From positions 444,948 through 508,947 of the forward strand of contig VZTI01005197.1 of NCBI GenBank assembly GCA_013397865.1: DNA of 64,000 nucleotides. The letters are read 5' to 3'. The translations under genes and the position numbers were made by a program. Shown here piece by piece: positions 11,601 to 24,800 of this stretch. How positions within the stretch are numbered: position 1 is the stretch's first letter; the number at the start of each line of letters is the position of its first letter. The notes under the pieces are model-generated. The model searched no databases. It was not told the origin of the DNA and saw only the letters and a program-made list of their open reading frames with translations. The stretch comes from Struthidea cinerea (taxonomy: Eukaryota; Chordata; Aves; Passeriformes; Corcoracidae).

Positions 11601-14180
11601 TTATATGATGAGGCAGCATTTGGGATGGAAGAATTATATCACACTATATCCAATTTGGTCGGTAAAATGAAGCCGGGCGGCAGAAGATGAGGCCGTGATT
11701 GAAGTTTTCGAAGTGCTACATCATATAAAAGTATCATGGAAGTTCAGCAAGTGCATAAATATCATTGAGGATGGCAACATTTGCTACTTCAGGGGACATA
11801 GAAAAAATTAATATGAGCATATTTAGGTATATATCAAAGCTAATTGCCTGCCATCTGAAGAATAGAATGATGTCAGAAAAGAAACAAAGGAGAGGGTTAA
11901 AACCAATGCAAAATTCAAGACTGTTTCTGAAAGAAGGTAAACAAATGACAACGAAAAGAAGTAGAAGTAGCAATGAAAAGAACTTTGATGGCACATACAG
12001 GAAAATTCAAAGATAAATCATAAGATTAGACAGCTGCAGAGTAAGAAAATACTAGCCATTTTTCCTAGTCAATGCAATTCGTAGACCACAACTGCACCCC
12101 TATTACTGATGCTTTATTCAACCACCTCAAACTTCAGCAATTATAAAATCCATCACCTCTTGTGACTTTTGGTTTCCCACCTCTCCTCTTGTCAGTTTCT
12201 CTTAAATTTTTTTTTCTTTGACTGAAAAAATTATGTGAGCATCTGAATAAAGGATGGCAGGTAAATAAGTTTAAAAAGGCATATACTTAATTTGACGTTG
12301 GGCAGCCAACTCTTCCCAAAAAAACTCCCTGTTACTCTGTAAACTCCCCACCAGTGGTTGCTTAGCCGTAGAAGTATCTGAACTTTTTAGGTCATCTTGT
12401 TTTTCACTTCAAAGTTTTCTAGAGCCTATTATGCTTCTAAGAGCATCCCAAGCTGACACAGCCTTGGTTGGGATGAACAGCTCCAAGACTACCTTCTATA
12501 CAAATCCAATCAATTTGTATTTATTTTAATCAAAACACCATTGCTCGCTTATCAAGCTGAACCTGTCAAGAAAGACTCTCTCTCAAAAGAAATTCTGCAT
12601 CCTGGTAAGTATATGCAGCAACTCACTCTAAAGGTTCAGTTCCCCATTTGATATGGGGATTGATTCATTTCTATAAAGTACATAAGACAGAAAATGGGAG
12701 GTTAGATTTTTTTTCAGAACACCTGCAGAATTAGCACCTTTTTTTTTCCAAAATAAGTAAAAAATCATGCTCACTTTTCTGATAGAAAGTTTGTGATAGC
12801 TACCTTGACTATAGGGAGAAGTTTTTCTCCACCTCTGAAAAAAGGATTTAAAATGTATTTTTTTTTCTTTGTGTTTCCTTTTGGTGAGCTCTAAATGTGG
12901 GAAAGAAAACTTTCAATTACTTGGTGCTTTGGCTGCTTTGAATACCACAAGATTTCACTTAGTCTTTTACAGCCCACGCAGGAGCCTTTGTTCCACAGAG
13001 TATTCCTAATACCCACACATGAGACCAAGGCTTTAACTACTGATCTTAACTTCTCAGTATTAGAACAGTGCATTATCATGTTTGATCAAGCTGAATGATT
13101 GTCACTATAGATGCATATTCTAATTATGCTACATATAATAATCTGTTGGTTAGTTGGTTGGTTGAGGTTTTTTACACAAGAGTTAGGGCACCTATTATTC
13201 TTTGTTTGTTCACTTATAGTCCAAACTTATGACTGTGGGAATTAAAATTTAAGGATAGGGAATAGGCTTACACTGGTTCTATCATCACTGAAAAACTTGG
13301 GAGAAATGCATTTACTACAATAACTAATCTTTTCCTCTGGAGCAGACTGGTGTGGATACATTAAGCAACTGGCAAGAAGTAAACTGTAGAGTTTAATATT
13401 CCATGCCCCCAGTGCTGGCACCTAATCAAGCTGTAAGTTTCAATAATTTATGCTTGACAAATGTGCATTTCTTTTCTCAAACTGCCTTTGAAATATTGGA
13501 CATTTCAGACAATGGCCAAAATTATTTCTTAGGTTGGAAAGAGCAAAACAATCAAGCAGGAACATAAATGGAGTAGGAAGCAGTAACTAAGAAGCAAAGC
13601 ACGCTGACTTTGGTTACGTCTGCAGTGAAATAGGTATGGTAGCACCAATGAATTCCTCAAAACAGACAGAGAAGGTAAAATGTTTTGGTTTACATATGTA
13701 CAAGTAAGTTAACATACACTGACAAGTGCCCCCTTTCTCTTCATATATTTTCACATATTTTGAAAACAGAAAACCGGTGGCATATTTGGACTAATATATT
13801 TACCTTCAAATGCTACTCAATACGACATCAACAGTATCATAGGAAAGGAATTTTCAATGATGTTACACTTCCCAAAGTTGGTGGCACAGCTAACTTCAGC
13901 AGAGGCATAATTACACCAACACTTGGTATTTATGAAGGAAAAAAAAAATTTCAAAAAGTCACACGGGCACTGCAGCAGAATCCAAAGTCCTATATTACCT
14001 AATTAGTCATTTTGTACAGCCAATAGGAATATTTTGAATAGTGGGCAAGGAGGCAGCTACAGTCATTGAATTAAGCACAAAACTTCCTTCAGCTGGTTTC
14101 AGGAACCAAAATAAAACAGGGGAAAACTCAAACAGCACTTTTTTTCCAAACACCTTTCTTATGAGTCACAGTAGGGTGAC
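8668..14180. other. AT-rich unique DNA, no gene recognised
   Basis: About 5.5 kb with scattered short open frames (60-105 codons) and no recognisable domain. It contains the X-box-like site at 10003-10015, listed separately. At 9040-9330 there is a moderately GC-richer patch with no repeat identity. No RNA gene seen. Confidence 0.5.
10003..10015. promoter_or_regulatory. Candidate RFX X-box
   Basis: GTTGCCTAGCAAC is an imperfect inverted repeat that fits the RFX-family X-box consensus (GTNRCC, 0-3 nt, RGYAAC) with a one-base spacer. RFX factors bind such sites in ciliary and MHC class II promoters and in enhancers. A GTTGCC half-site lies 39 bp upstream (9964-9969), and a forkhead-like TTGTTTAAAACAA stretch lies between (9983-9995). 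No promoter or exon is visible beside it, so if functional it would be a distal element. By chance about 0.5 such matches would be expected in 64 kb, so this is a candidate only. Confidence 0.3.
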
Positions 14181-14481
14181 AACACGGTCACCATTTTCCA
14201 CTGAAACCCAAAAACTCTCCCATCTTTTCCCAACTCCAAAATAAAGAGCGTGATTCTAATCTAGCATGTAACTCTTTTTTGCGGAAGTAGAGGTATTTCT
14301 GTAAATTCCTAATTATTAAGGACACTTCCCTGTCTGACCACTCAGGATCCACTCTGGCAGTCACTCTTGCACCCACCTGAGCTGGGACCGAAGCCCCTTC
14401 ACTGCTACACACCCCACATTCACAGTCAGACCACATTTCCTTATAGCTTTGGCCCCAGATTTCCCATAGTATAGTCCCAGA
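14181..14481 (-). mobile_element. Possible ERV leader/internal remnant next to an LTR
   Basis: Read on the minus strand this lies directly downstream of the LTR at 14482-14832, where a provirus would carry its primer-binding site and gag leader. It is GC-richer than the flanks (14330-14440) and holds an 82-codon open frame (14188-14436, minus) rich in Arg, Glu, Lys and Trp. I do not recognise that frame as any retroviral protein. No convincing tRNA primer-binding site is seen after the LTR end. It could be a decayed 5' proviral fragment or unrelated DNA. Confidence 0.3.
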
Positions 14482-14832
14482 TGTCCCAATTCCTCAAATA
14501 ATTTATTCTTGGTTCATAAATGACAAAATAACAGCTCGAGCTGGCGCCTCAGAGGAGGGACCCTGAACAAAGGAACTCCTGGGCTTTTATACCCTCACCG
14601 TCTGAGTGTGCCACGTTCTGGGTGTCCCCAGCTCCTGCTGTGTCTCTGAGTGTCCGATCACCCGGCTGGGCTACAAGTGCCCGTGCCCTTTGTTCAAAGG
14701 GGCAGCACCAGGTCACCAGGCCTCTTGCCTTGGGCTCTCCTCACCCAGGGCTCAGTCTGCAGCTGCCCCCTGAGCTACCTGCACTACAAGGATTGCTCAG
14801 CATAACTTTCTTAGCATCTCTCTCTCTCAACA
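14482..14832 (-). mobile_element. Endogenous retrovirus LTR, minus strand
   Basis: Read on the minus strand, the block starts TGTTGAGAGAG (ending at 14832) and ends GGGACA (14482), giving the TG...CA termini of an LTR over 351 bp. Inside, in the right order, are a TATA box (TATAAAAG, complement of 14584-14591) and about 77 bp further on a polyadenylation signal (AATAAA, complement of 14502-14507). This is the U3-R-U5 order of a retroviral LTR. The U3 part is markedly GC-richer than the genome around it. No target-site duplication is evident, so the other side may be proviral or decayed. The family was not recognised. Plus-strand open frames here (14622-14945) are incidental. Confidence 0.62.
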
Positions 14833-15534
14833 GTTCAATCAGTTGGCAGCAACGGATTAGACCATATATCTGTGCATTTTTACCAAAGAAAGTAGTAATT
14901 AAACTTTCACCTTTTTTTCCCTCCCTCCCCAATCAGACTACATAAGTGATTAAGGCAAAATGAATACACAAGAATTTTTCATGATTTGTATTTTGGATCA
15001 AACACAGTAAGAACCTGAATAAGCAAATCTTTGTCCAGAAAGCAGACCACTATCTACCTTCCCCTTTTCAAAATAAAAACCACACCTAGATAGTATATTT
15101 TAACAAAACAATGCATTCTAGCAAAGCTGTATTTACCTGAAAACATGCATCTGAAGCTCTGGTAGATAGATATATCTCAAATACTAAAAACCTATTTTTT
15201 TTCTTCTTCATAAAGGTAGCATATCTGCTAATAATCTATTTAATGGTAGCCATCACGGCTTTCAGTCTTTCAGTCAAGACCAAGTTAAGATTATTTTCAT
15301 CTGGTTTTTTCTGTAGTGCACCTAAGGGTAAAATATCTACTGTAAGCCTGATTTTCTCTCAGTGATTGATACTGAATGCATAACAGTCCAACTGCTTCAG
15401 AGCATATTTCAATATTATCTGTCTACTATTGACTCACTATAAACATAGAATAGCTAAATGTAACATAGCTACCTTTTGAGACTGATTTAATTTCAAGAAA
15501 AATAATTACTTCTCAAAGTCAAATTAATATAAAA
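14833..15534. other. AT-rich unique DNA, nothing recognised
   Basis: No gene, repeat or RNA seen between the ERV LTR and the CR1 tails. Confidence 0.5.
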
Positions 15535-15595
15535 AGGTGCATCTAGAGGGTCTTCAGAGGTCCCATTCAATCTCAATGATTGCATGACTGCATAA
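15535..15595 (+). mobile_element. CR1 3'-end remnant
   Basis: GAGGTCCCATTCAATCTCAA followed by TGATTGCATGACTGCATAA resembles the last 40-60 bp of a CR1 ('GAGGTCCCTTCCAACCTCAATGATTCTATGATTCTGTG'). Only the very end of the element is visible, and it is more diverged than the copy 110 bp downstream, in the same orientation. It is short, so chance similarity is not excluded. Confidence 0.45.
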
Positions 15596-15705
15596 TTTTT
15601 GTTCCCCAAATTATTTTTCTCCAATAGACAGCTTCACAGCTGTGCAGATCTGGTATTTACGGTAGAAAAACAGACACATTTTTTCTTCTCTGAAATGGTG
15701 CTTAA

Positions 15706-15886
15706 ACAGTTGAACAGGATGCCTGGGAAGGGGTTGAGCCACCATCCCTGGAGGTATTTAAAAGATGTGCGGATGTGGCACTTCTGGACATGGTTTGGTG
15801 ATGGACTTGGCAGTGCTGAGTTAGTGTTTAGACTCGATGATCTTAGAGGTCTTTTCCAGCCTAAATGATTCTATGATTCTTTGATG
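15706..15886 (+). mobile_element. CR1 LINE, severely 5'-truncated
   Basis: About 180 bp of CR1 3' end on the plus strand. It shows the GCCTGGGAAGGGGTTGAG and CATCCCTGGAGGTATTTAAA segments, then GACTCGATGATCTTAGAGG and TCTTTTCCAGCCTAAATGA, and ends in the tandem tail ATTCTATGATTCTTTGATG. Divergence from the remembered family sequence is low compared with the neighbouring tail remnant, so this insertion looks younger. It covers the end of ORF2 plus the 3' UTR; the 89-codon frame at 15599-15868 is not a gene. Confidence 0.92.
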
Positions 15887-18800
15887 CAGTGCCTAAGAAC
15901 AGATGCTAAAACACTATTATCACTATCATTACTGTTATTTACTTGGCTATTGAAAGGCTGAGTTCACTGCTTTAGCTGGCTTTGGCTGAATATATGGATT
16001 TCAAAAGAAATGCTTTAAAATTATGCTTACAGTAAATGAATTTTGTATGCTGTAGTGGTTTAATATGTTTCTCTTAGTCAGATTGTACCATCTTGCCATA
16101 GAGAGCTGAAATGTTTAGCCTTATGGGCTGAAAATTCCAAACACCCAAACAAAGCTTTTCAAATTTAAGAATGCATTCCGCATATATTATGTTTGACCAT
16201 ACATATATATATATATATATGCATACTTACACATACAAATTTCTCCCGCGTGAACAGAAATTGACGAAATACATTTCAATTCTCTATTTTAAAAGTGTAA
16301 AGGAAAATTAAATTTTTTAAATTCTTAATCTCTCATTTCTTAATTTTTCTAAATTAAGTTGAAAGGCTCTTTTCTGACCGCTAGTTTTATGATTTTTGAG
16401 CTGCAGTCAACATATGCTACTTTGGCTGCCTTTTTATGATTAATAAATACTCAGAAATGCTCATTGATTTTCAAAAATGCTGAGAATGTGTTCAAACTCT
16501 ATAAATACAGTTATCTTGGAATCTGTGCACCACAAAAGATAAGTCTTTTATTATTTCTGGGTTAAATTTGAGTTTTTTGTATGTGCAGGCCAGAAAACAA
16601 CTGGTGTACATTAATTTTGATCAATGCATAAGTAACAATGTAAAGATAACAATGTGTGTCTGAACCAATATTTGAGGATAGCCCCAAAAATTTTAGGTGT
16701 ATGGCAATTAAAATAGCCCAAGCATTTGAAGAAATAAGTTTCTTATAAATATTTTTTTTAATTATTCAAGTGAAGCTGATAGAATAAAAATCTCCATACC
16801 CCTCTAGAAGATAAAAGCTATGAATTGCCATTCACCGTTTTGGAGATATTTAATCTTCATATAAAAACATCCATTGGACAAAAAGTCTGGTCATCTGTCA
16901 GAATAAATGCATTCAAATATTTTGTCATGAGAGAGGATAAGTTAGAAAGGCTTTATTTTATTGGAAATTAGGAGTATAACTGATGTCACTAAGAGTAACA
17001 AGCTGAATGAAACAATAAAAAGTAGCAGAGAATCAAGACTTAATTCCTAAAGCAAGCAACACCACCTTTTGTTATGTACTATACCCCTATATTTTTGAAG
17101 GATATCACACCAAAGTTTCATCCATGGTTCTGCTGCCAAGTTTTAATTAGCTACTGTTCTGAGCAGAGCTGGCAAAGAGAATTCTAGACTTAATTTGTCA
17201 CTTTAAATAAGTGAGTAAATTCAACATATGGGCCAACTCACTAGCAAAGCTTCTGTCCCATAACTGTTGTATACTACATGTGCAATTAAATTTAGCATGA
17301 AATAAAGTTATCATGGTGTGCCAGATTTAAACCTTTAAATTCCCTTCTTTAGCACTAGATATTAAAAAATGCCAGTAAACATTCAAAAATAAAATCAGTT
17401 TTAATGAACTGCATCAAGACCTTTTTTAAAAAAGAAAAAGTCAGCTAGCAATTAGTTTTTAATTGCATGTCTCCATGTCATCTTAATTAGTAGCAGATTA
17501 TCATTTTTGGTTCGGCCTATTAGTTTCTCAGCATGATTGGTTTTGGTTTATACTATTTTAAGATAATTCAGTATTACATTTTTCAGCTTGGTTATAATTT
17601 AGTTTTTTAATTACAGTACATTACTCCAGCCAGTAGCAATCCCAAGAGAACTAATCATCAAACTAGAGTTGTGTACACATTGAAGGTATGCTGTGATTTT
17701 TTCTGATACTTTACTGAATATCTAAATCATATTACATATTATGAGCTAACTGAAGAGTTACATTTAATAACATAATCACAATAATTATTAAGTTCTACTA
17801 AAGATGAATGAAATAATTATCATTAAACATCTACTTGTTTATGGTTTGTTCACATGCTACATACAGTAGAATGCTGTGACTGCCTTTAAAAACTGTAGCT
17901 ATAGGAGCTGTATAAAGTAGTTAAAAAAAAATAATAATAATAAAACCAAAACAACCCAAACCCACTCTCAAACTGCAAATTTTCATCCAGGAAACAGAAG
18001 TACAACAGAAAGGGATGTTTGGAATATGAGCTATAGTATACAGTAGGCACAATTCTCTTCAGCCTCAGATCAGAAGGGCAGATGCTGCTTGTGCATGCAT
18101 CTGCTGTGCCAGTATGGGGAAGGAAAAGTGTAGCCTTGGAAGGGATGAAGTTTACCTCTGGCTCTACACCTTCAGAAGTCATTCACTGCAGCTTACACAG
18201 GATAGCTCTCACATAAATGTTGAGGGCTTGTATCAAAAGTAGGTGACATGAGTAGGGGAACCATTTTTACTACTTTGGGTCTCCCCTCGACAATATCATT
18301 TGAGCAGCAAAAGATAATGCAGGTGGTAACAGGCTATAGGGCCTTCCTGTGCAGCAAGTGCTACAGGGAGAGTGCTGAAAGATGCACTCTCAAGGGAAGT
18401 GTAAGGAACCATGGCTCCCACAGGCCTGAGAAGGAGCTACTGGAGGTAGCAGAAGCAAATCTGTATTTCGATGAGGTTGGCATAGCTGAGTACTGTGTTA
18501 TTTCCATCCTCCTTTGTCTTCCTTCTAAAACCTGGGTCAAAAAGGGAATAGGAAATTCCTGGAATTCAATCCAAATGCCATCAAAACAAAAGAATACATT
18601 TTTGATGCAGTATATCTAGTATATAACTTGAGCAAATGAAGAACGTAATGTTTACTTTCCCCTACATTCTTTCTCTCTGCAGGAGCAAAATAATGTCACA
18701 AAGGAGAATGCCCTTGATTTAACTGTTGACCATAGACTGTTAGTTAGGTGGGATTTAGCCCACCATAAACAATATTATAAGATTAGATATTAGATCTCAC

Positions 18801-21800
18801 TAAAAACAGCTTTAAAACTCTCTTTACACTGAACCTGGAGCAGGGTCAGCATTCTGATGCACAGGAAGACAAGCAACCATAGCTACTCAAATTATGACCT
18901 AAATATACATGTCGATGGTGATATACAGGAATGAGAGATCAATTAGAAAAAAATGTTCTTATAGACAGACTTACTGGTAACACTGGAAAGTTTAGTAAAC
19001 CAGAAGCAAAAAACTTCAGTATTACCCCAAGAATTACTGTAAGCAACCATAACCTGTGTACATTATCTTCATGCATGGCACTGAAGAGTAATCTTGGCAT
19101 TCATCAAAAAAGGGAAAGTATATGAAATCTCACCTGCTGGCAGACAGGAGGAAAAATATCTGCTAGATGTTCTTTATGGTTTATGCTACTCAAACTCCAT
19201 TGCTATGCAACAAATAGACCTCACAATTGAAACTCTCACCTCTTACAAGCAGTAACAACAATTCAGCTCTGTGAGCTTTTCTTAATAAACTTTTATAAAG
19301 ACTTCTGAGTAACACGATTCTCTTCTTATAAACAAGGCTGACTTTATTTTAGCTAAGAGACTTAAAAGATAAGCAGGTTTCACCACTGCTTGTTTCAAAC
19401 CATCAGAAACCACTGTTATGTGCTTTTAAGCTCACTTCTTGTTTTGCTGAATTTAGCAAGTGTTACTACGTGATTACAAATTGATGTATGAACAGGTAAT
19501 AGGCTGAGATCCTTTGTACTTGGAAAAGCAGAAACGAGAAAACAAGGTTGCCTCTTCCCCAAGCAGTGCACAATCTAAGACTAAGATGAGGCTAAAGATA
19601 GACTGGGAACTATGAAAGGCATTTCTAGTAGTGCCAAGAAAAAAAAATAGTCTTCAAATTATACGTGCCCTATTAAATTCATCTAAGACATTTCTGCATT
19701 TCCCTGACCACATGAACTCATGATTTCTAGCAATCTTTGTCATGCCATCTTATGAAGTTTGAGATGTCCAGCAAGACAAAGCATGACATCCGTGGCACCC
19801 CAAAGCTGCCTCCTGGTTCTGCCTTGCTACAAGTCTTGGCCTGGAATGCAGCTGCTGTAGCAAATGTCTTCTTTCCCATGGTGCACTCACATCTCCTTAC
19901 AGCACTGGCTTCCGTGGGTGTCTGTGATGAGCTGAATGTAGCCCATTCCCCACTTTTTCACTGCTTTTAAGGTGTGGGCTGGGTTAGGTGCAAGTATCTT
20001 GCTTTAGAGCAGAAAGAGCAAAGTGCCACTCGTCGCTATGCCTCTCCAAGTGAAGTGTCTGGTTAAGGTGGATAATAACCATTGAGAAACTTCTCTTTGA
20101 GCTACAGCTTCTGTTTGTCCCACGCATGGACAATTAAACTTCTCAAGTATTTGGGGATTTCTGGAGCTGAAAAGCACTAAAAGTGTCAAGTCTTATAGTC
20201 CTCACTCAGTCACAACTGCCACTAGTGATAGCTTTGAGAAGAGGTTTTCCTAAATAACAAGAACAGTTTTTTTTCATAACAAATGCATGTCACTTTCACT
20301 TATTTTCAGATCAACAGGAAATTGCAAAAAATCCCTAGTAATTTAAAAAAAAGAAATCTATTCTAAGAGAAATCAGCAGTTTTGCAAGGTAAAACAAATA
20401 CCTGCTTTTATAAACTGAATAAAATTGTACATTTTTAAAGCCTTACTCAATAAAATTTAAGTACCACAAGATTTGTAGAGACTGGCACAGTTTTCTATAG
20501 AAGTCCTAGCAGAATTAATTAGTTTGGAATGTAATACTGCCATAGATTTAAAAGCAAATAACAACATACTTTGCAGTCAGCGAAATCTTTGTAGATGTCA
20601 GCACAGGAAAAAATAAAAGGGACATATAAATAATGATTACATAACTGAGTATGTTCTTAAAATACTTGCTTCTACATAGAATTGGATGATATTTTTTCAT
20701 TGATGAAAATACCTGTAGCTTTTGCCTTTCCTTGATACTATATGCAAGATCTCACACTGTCTGGATCACAAAACAGTGATTAAATCAAAGTCCATTGTTT
20801 GAATACCTTCTCCACAAAAGGAAACATACACACTCTCCATAAGAATACTTCTCTATCCAGGCTTAATAATCATAATATTTGTAATAACAGAAAGAAGGTT
20901 TTAGTTACTGATACACTGGACCCAAAATAAGTAGGAATTTATAACTGTCCCACTAAAACCTTGAACCAACAGTGAGCAGGACATGACCCAGCTAACAGCT
21001 GAACCAAAACCACAGTAGAATATCCAGGGTCCTATTTCTCTTTCCTATGAAATCACGTACAAAGTTTCATGCTGAGACAAATTGGCTAATGAGGAAATAG
21101 AGAATGAGATTCTGATCCACAGTAACTGGATAGGAGACGTTCTGGCAGCAACCTCCCTTCAAAGGGCTTCAGCTCAACATCTTCCTCCAGTTTCCACTGA
21201 AAGAGCAATTATATACTGAAGGCTACAGAAGAACTGACTTGCTTTTAGGGTATCGGAAATGTTTTGACACGGGTTCTAAACAAAACATGTACAACACATA
21301 CAAAGCCATGCAAAAAACCTGCTTGGTTTAATGTTTCATTACAAACTGGGAACACAGCTCACATTAACTGAAAGGTTCACATAGTTTTTGTATGAACTTG
21401 GGCCAAGATATGTTACGGCTTCACATCAAAACCTGTCAGAAATGTGTGGGTTTTGCATGGCTGCAGTGTGAAATTGGGTGAAACCAGTATCATACTTGGA
21501 GTTCTGGGATCCAGCTGAATCCAAACAAACCAAAATTCAATGAACATAAAGGAAAGTAGATTAAAGTCTTTAAAAAAAATTATAAAACCACCATGTTTTG
21601 CACAGCTATGAATGGCACCTCTTTTTCAGATCATCCAACACTGATCAAATGTCAAGGAGAGATTTCAGAAATCTTGTGGTCTTTGAAAAACCAGAGCTTC
21701 ATTGAGCTCTGAAACAGTTCAGTTGAAACTGGTGTAAGTACATCTTGTGGACAGCACTACTCAAGCTGGAGTGCTACTTTCACAGACTTTTCTTAAATTG

Positions 21801-24800
21801 CTTGGAAAAGAAATTAAGCTGAATTATATAACTATTTTACATGTAATTGAGATTATTTGTTAACGTGCCCACACACAACACATCTGCCCCCAATCAAGAC
21901 AGAAGTTTCTATAGTTAGTAAAGTTAATGTAATTTCTTCTTCCACAAAAGACATGAATACAAAGGAACAGAAAGACCAGAATATGATTTAGAGGAAGTGA
22001 CAGACTTTGACTACTGCCGAGAATCTTATGTAGACACTTAAACCTATTAAGGAAAGATAGTAAAATGGCAGTCCAAATGTAATAAATCAAAAGGGCAGGA
22101 CCTTATCTCTTTTTATGAATTTACCTGCCGAGAACAGTACTGCAAGATTCAGGCTAGGAAAAAACTCAGTTTCATGCTGACACAGTCATTTGTTTCAAAT
22201 CCTGGTATACTGCAACAAAGTATTCTAAAACCATTCCATGAATACCGGAAGAGGAATACTAGTTTATAAACTGAAAAATGTGACTTATTTGATCCAACTG
22301 ATTAAAAAAACAATTCAAAACAGCATTAATATTGAGATTGCAGAAAAAAAATAGCTTTCAAACTGATTTTATATGTGAAATCGGAATATGTGCAAGAGGG
22401 TGGTATGTAGCTTCTTTGTCAAGTTAAGAGAATTGTGGTATAAAGGGGACAGAAGTTATATGATTTAGGTTAATTACCAACTTCAGTTTTTAGCTCTAAA
22501 AAATATGTCTTGGATTAACTAAGGTTAAATTTAGGCTGTTAATCTACCTTAAAACCAAACTCCTAACACAATTTAAAAGTATTTATTGTCTTACGTTCAT
22601 CAATACGCATTAAGAAGTCAACTATGATTTGCTTGCTATCACTTTTCACACCTGTATTTAAGTCGTAAGTACTGGATAAGGAGAGAACAGGTTGAAGCAA
22701 ATATAGATGAATTAGATGTTTTCAGAGGGACTGGACATGATAGGTTGCATTTTAGAATATGTATCAAACTCCCAATGAAAACTCAAAACCATAAGTAGTT
22801 CTCTTTAAAAAAGCTATGTCAAACAGGAAAGGTACTTTTGAAAAATGAGAGAAGAAGGACATAGAAATGTAAACCAAACGGCTTAACTTCAATATTCAGA
22901 AAAACATTGGGATAAACTAAACTATTGATAAACTATAAACACAGGAAAGGTAACATTCGGAACAGATCTGTCAATAATACCAACCCAAAACCACACCAGA
23001 GTGAACTACAATGTATTTCTACAATGTACTCTGAAAATCAGAAATCTCTCTAAACTCTGTAGAGTGAGAGATATACTAAATGATTTATATTATCGTAAGA
23101 TTGGTTCACTGTGAAAAAAGTTTCCATTAAAAAAAATTAGGAACATTAGTAATTTTGTACTATATTGTGCAGCTCTGTTTTTACAATTTTACTTCAAAGT
23201 TGTCAGACTAGGAAAACAAGAGAAGCACTCAGATTACTTCTGCTTAGGGAGACAGGAAGAAGAAAATATATTTCCTCATATCAGCCCAAAGAACTAAGCA
23301 TTGTAGAAGTTTGTGGAGACAAAAATCAGTTCCCTCCTCTAATGGAGAGAACTTCCATAAAATGTAGAGACACCATGATATCCCTGCAGAAGCAGAAATT
23401 TAGGCTCCCCTTGAATGTCTCCCTCACCAAAGTTCAGCACATTTCAAGCAGAAAGAGCACAAGCTGACATTCAGTGATGGTTCACAGCACTGAAAAGCTT
23501 CTATAAATGCCATTTCTACACACAGAAGCTGACTAAGGAGGAAAAAAATCAGTTTGTTTCTCTCTCTGTCCATTAAATCATAACACCAAAGTAAGCAAAT
23601 TGTTTCTTATCCAGTGGGATTCTTCCCTTTGTTTGCTTCTGTAACAGGTTCTAAATATTTTTGTGGTTTTACGTTAAGTAACTAAGGGCTGTAAGAATTT
23701 TCTTGCAACAAACCACAAATTCCACAATGCACATTCACACTTGACGTGCTTTGCTCTGAGAGCCAATAAACTAAGAAATGAGGGGAAAAAATTACACTGT
23801 GCTGTTTGATCTTTGCCCTGTGCTTATTCTAGCAGACGACTTTTAAAATCCACACCTAGAGACTAGTATTACTACACAACTCTGGTCAAAGTGTAGAAAG
23901 AGGAAGAGCCTCTCTCAGAGGATTAAAACAGAGATGCACATCTTTATAGTCCTATAATCATGTTATAATGATGAAGCACACCAGAGGTATATAATGCTTC
24001 TTTTCACACCCAGGCAATCTGAGTGTTCTGTGTAATTGCTGCCAAACAGATCCTCATAAACAGAGCTGTGAAACAACTTGTTTCTACTGTGCACTTGCCA
24101 TGAGTGCTTCAGTATCATGAATTCACTCAATTCATTGCCTGACCTTTCTAAAACTAAAGCCCAGGCAAATTGCTAAGTTCCTTTGCTCTTTAGATACTAT
24201 ATTTAGACAGCAACACGGTTTCCACTTTATTTTTTTTTTACACTGTATCATTTCAAGCAACTATCCGAAGTCAGAGAATGCACCATCTGGAATGCAGTTT
24301 GCCTAATTGGTGCTCCCTGTGGCACTCATGAATCATGTGTTTTGGGATAAGTGTTCACAATTGGATTTTATGTGCATAGTACCTGGGAGGATTGTTTGAC
24401 ACTGGCACCATTAAAATTAGTAAGATCTACTGGAATGAAGTCGAAGGCAAGCCTGAAGAATTATAGATGTCTTAATATTACTTTAATATTAGTTGAATCT
24501 TAATGTCCCAAATTCTGTAAAGAAATGATGTCCAAAAGATTTCTCCTTTTTGCATTTTCCGTGTTGAAATCTAATGGTATCCTTATAAAACTGAAAGACT
24601 AGGTAGGTAGAATGAAAAGATATTAATATATTGCTTTTAATATTCCCACTTAGACCAAGAAAGGTCCCACAATTCTATAGATGTACCTGTATTCTAACTA
24701 TATCTAACAGATCTAAACAGATACCTAGATTTATATCTAGTATTTATATAATAGTAGAACATATAAACCTTCATCTATGGTCTCTATTATTGGTATTGTT

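Noticed and set aside
18248..18619. 123-codon plus-strand open frame, the longest outside repeats
   Set aside because: No recognisable domain, no coding-like conservation evidence available, no partner exon or promoter. Such lengths occur by chance in 64 kb.
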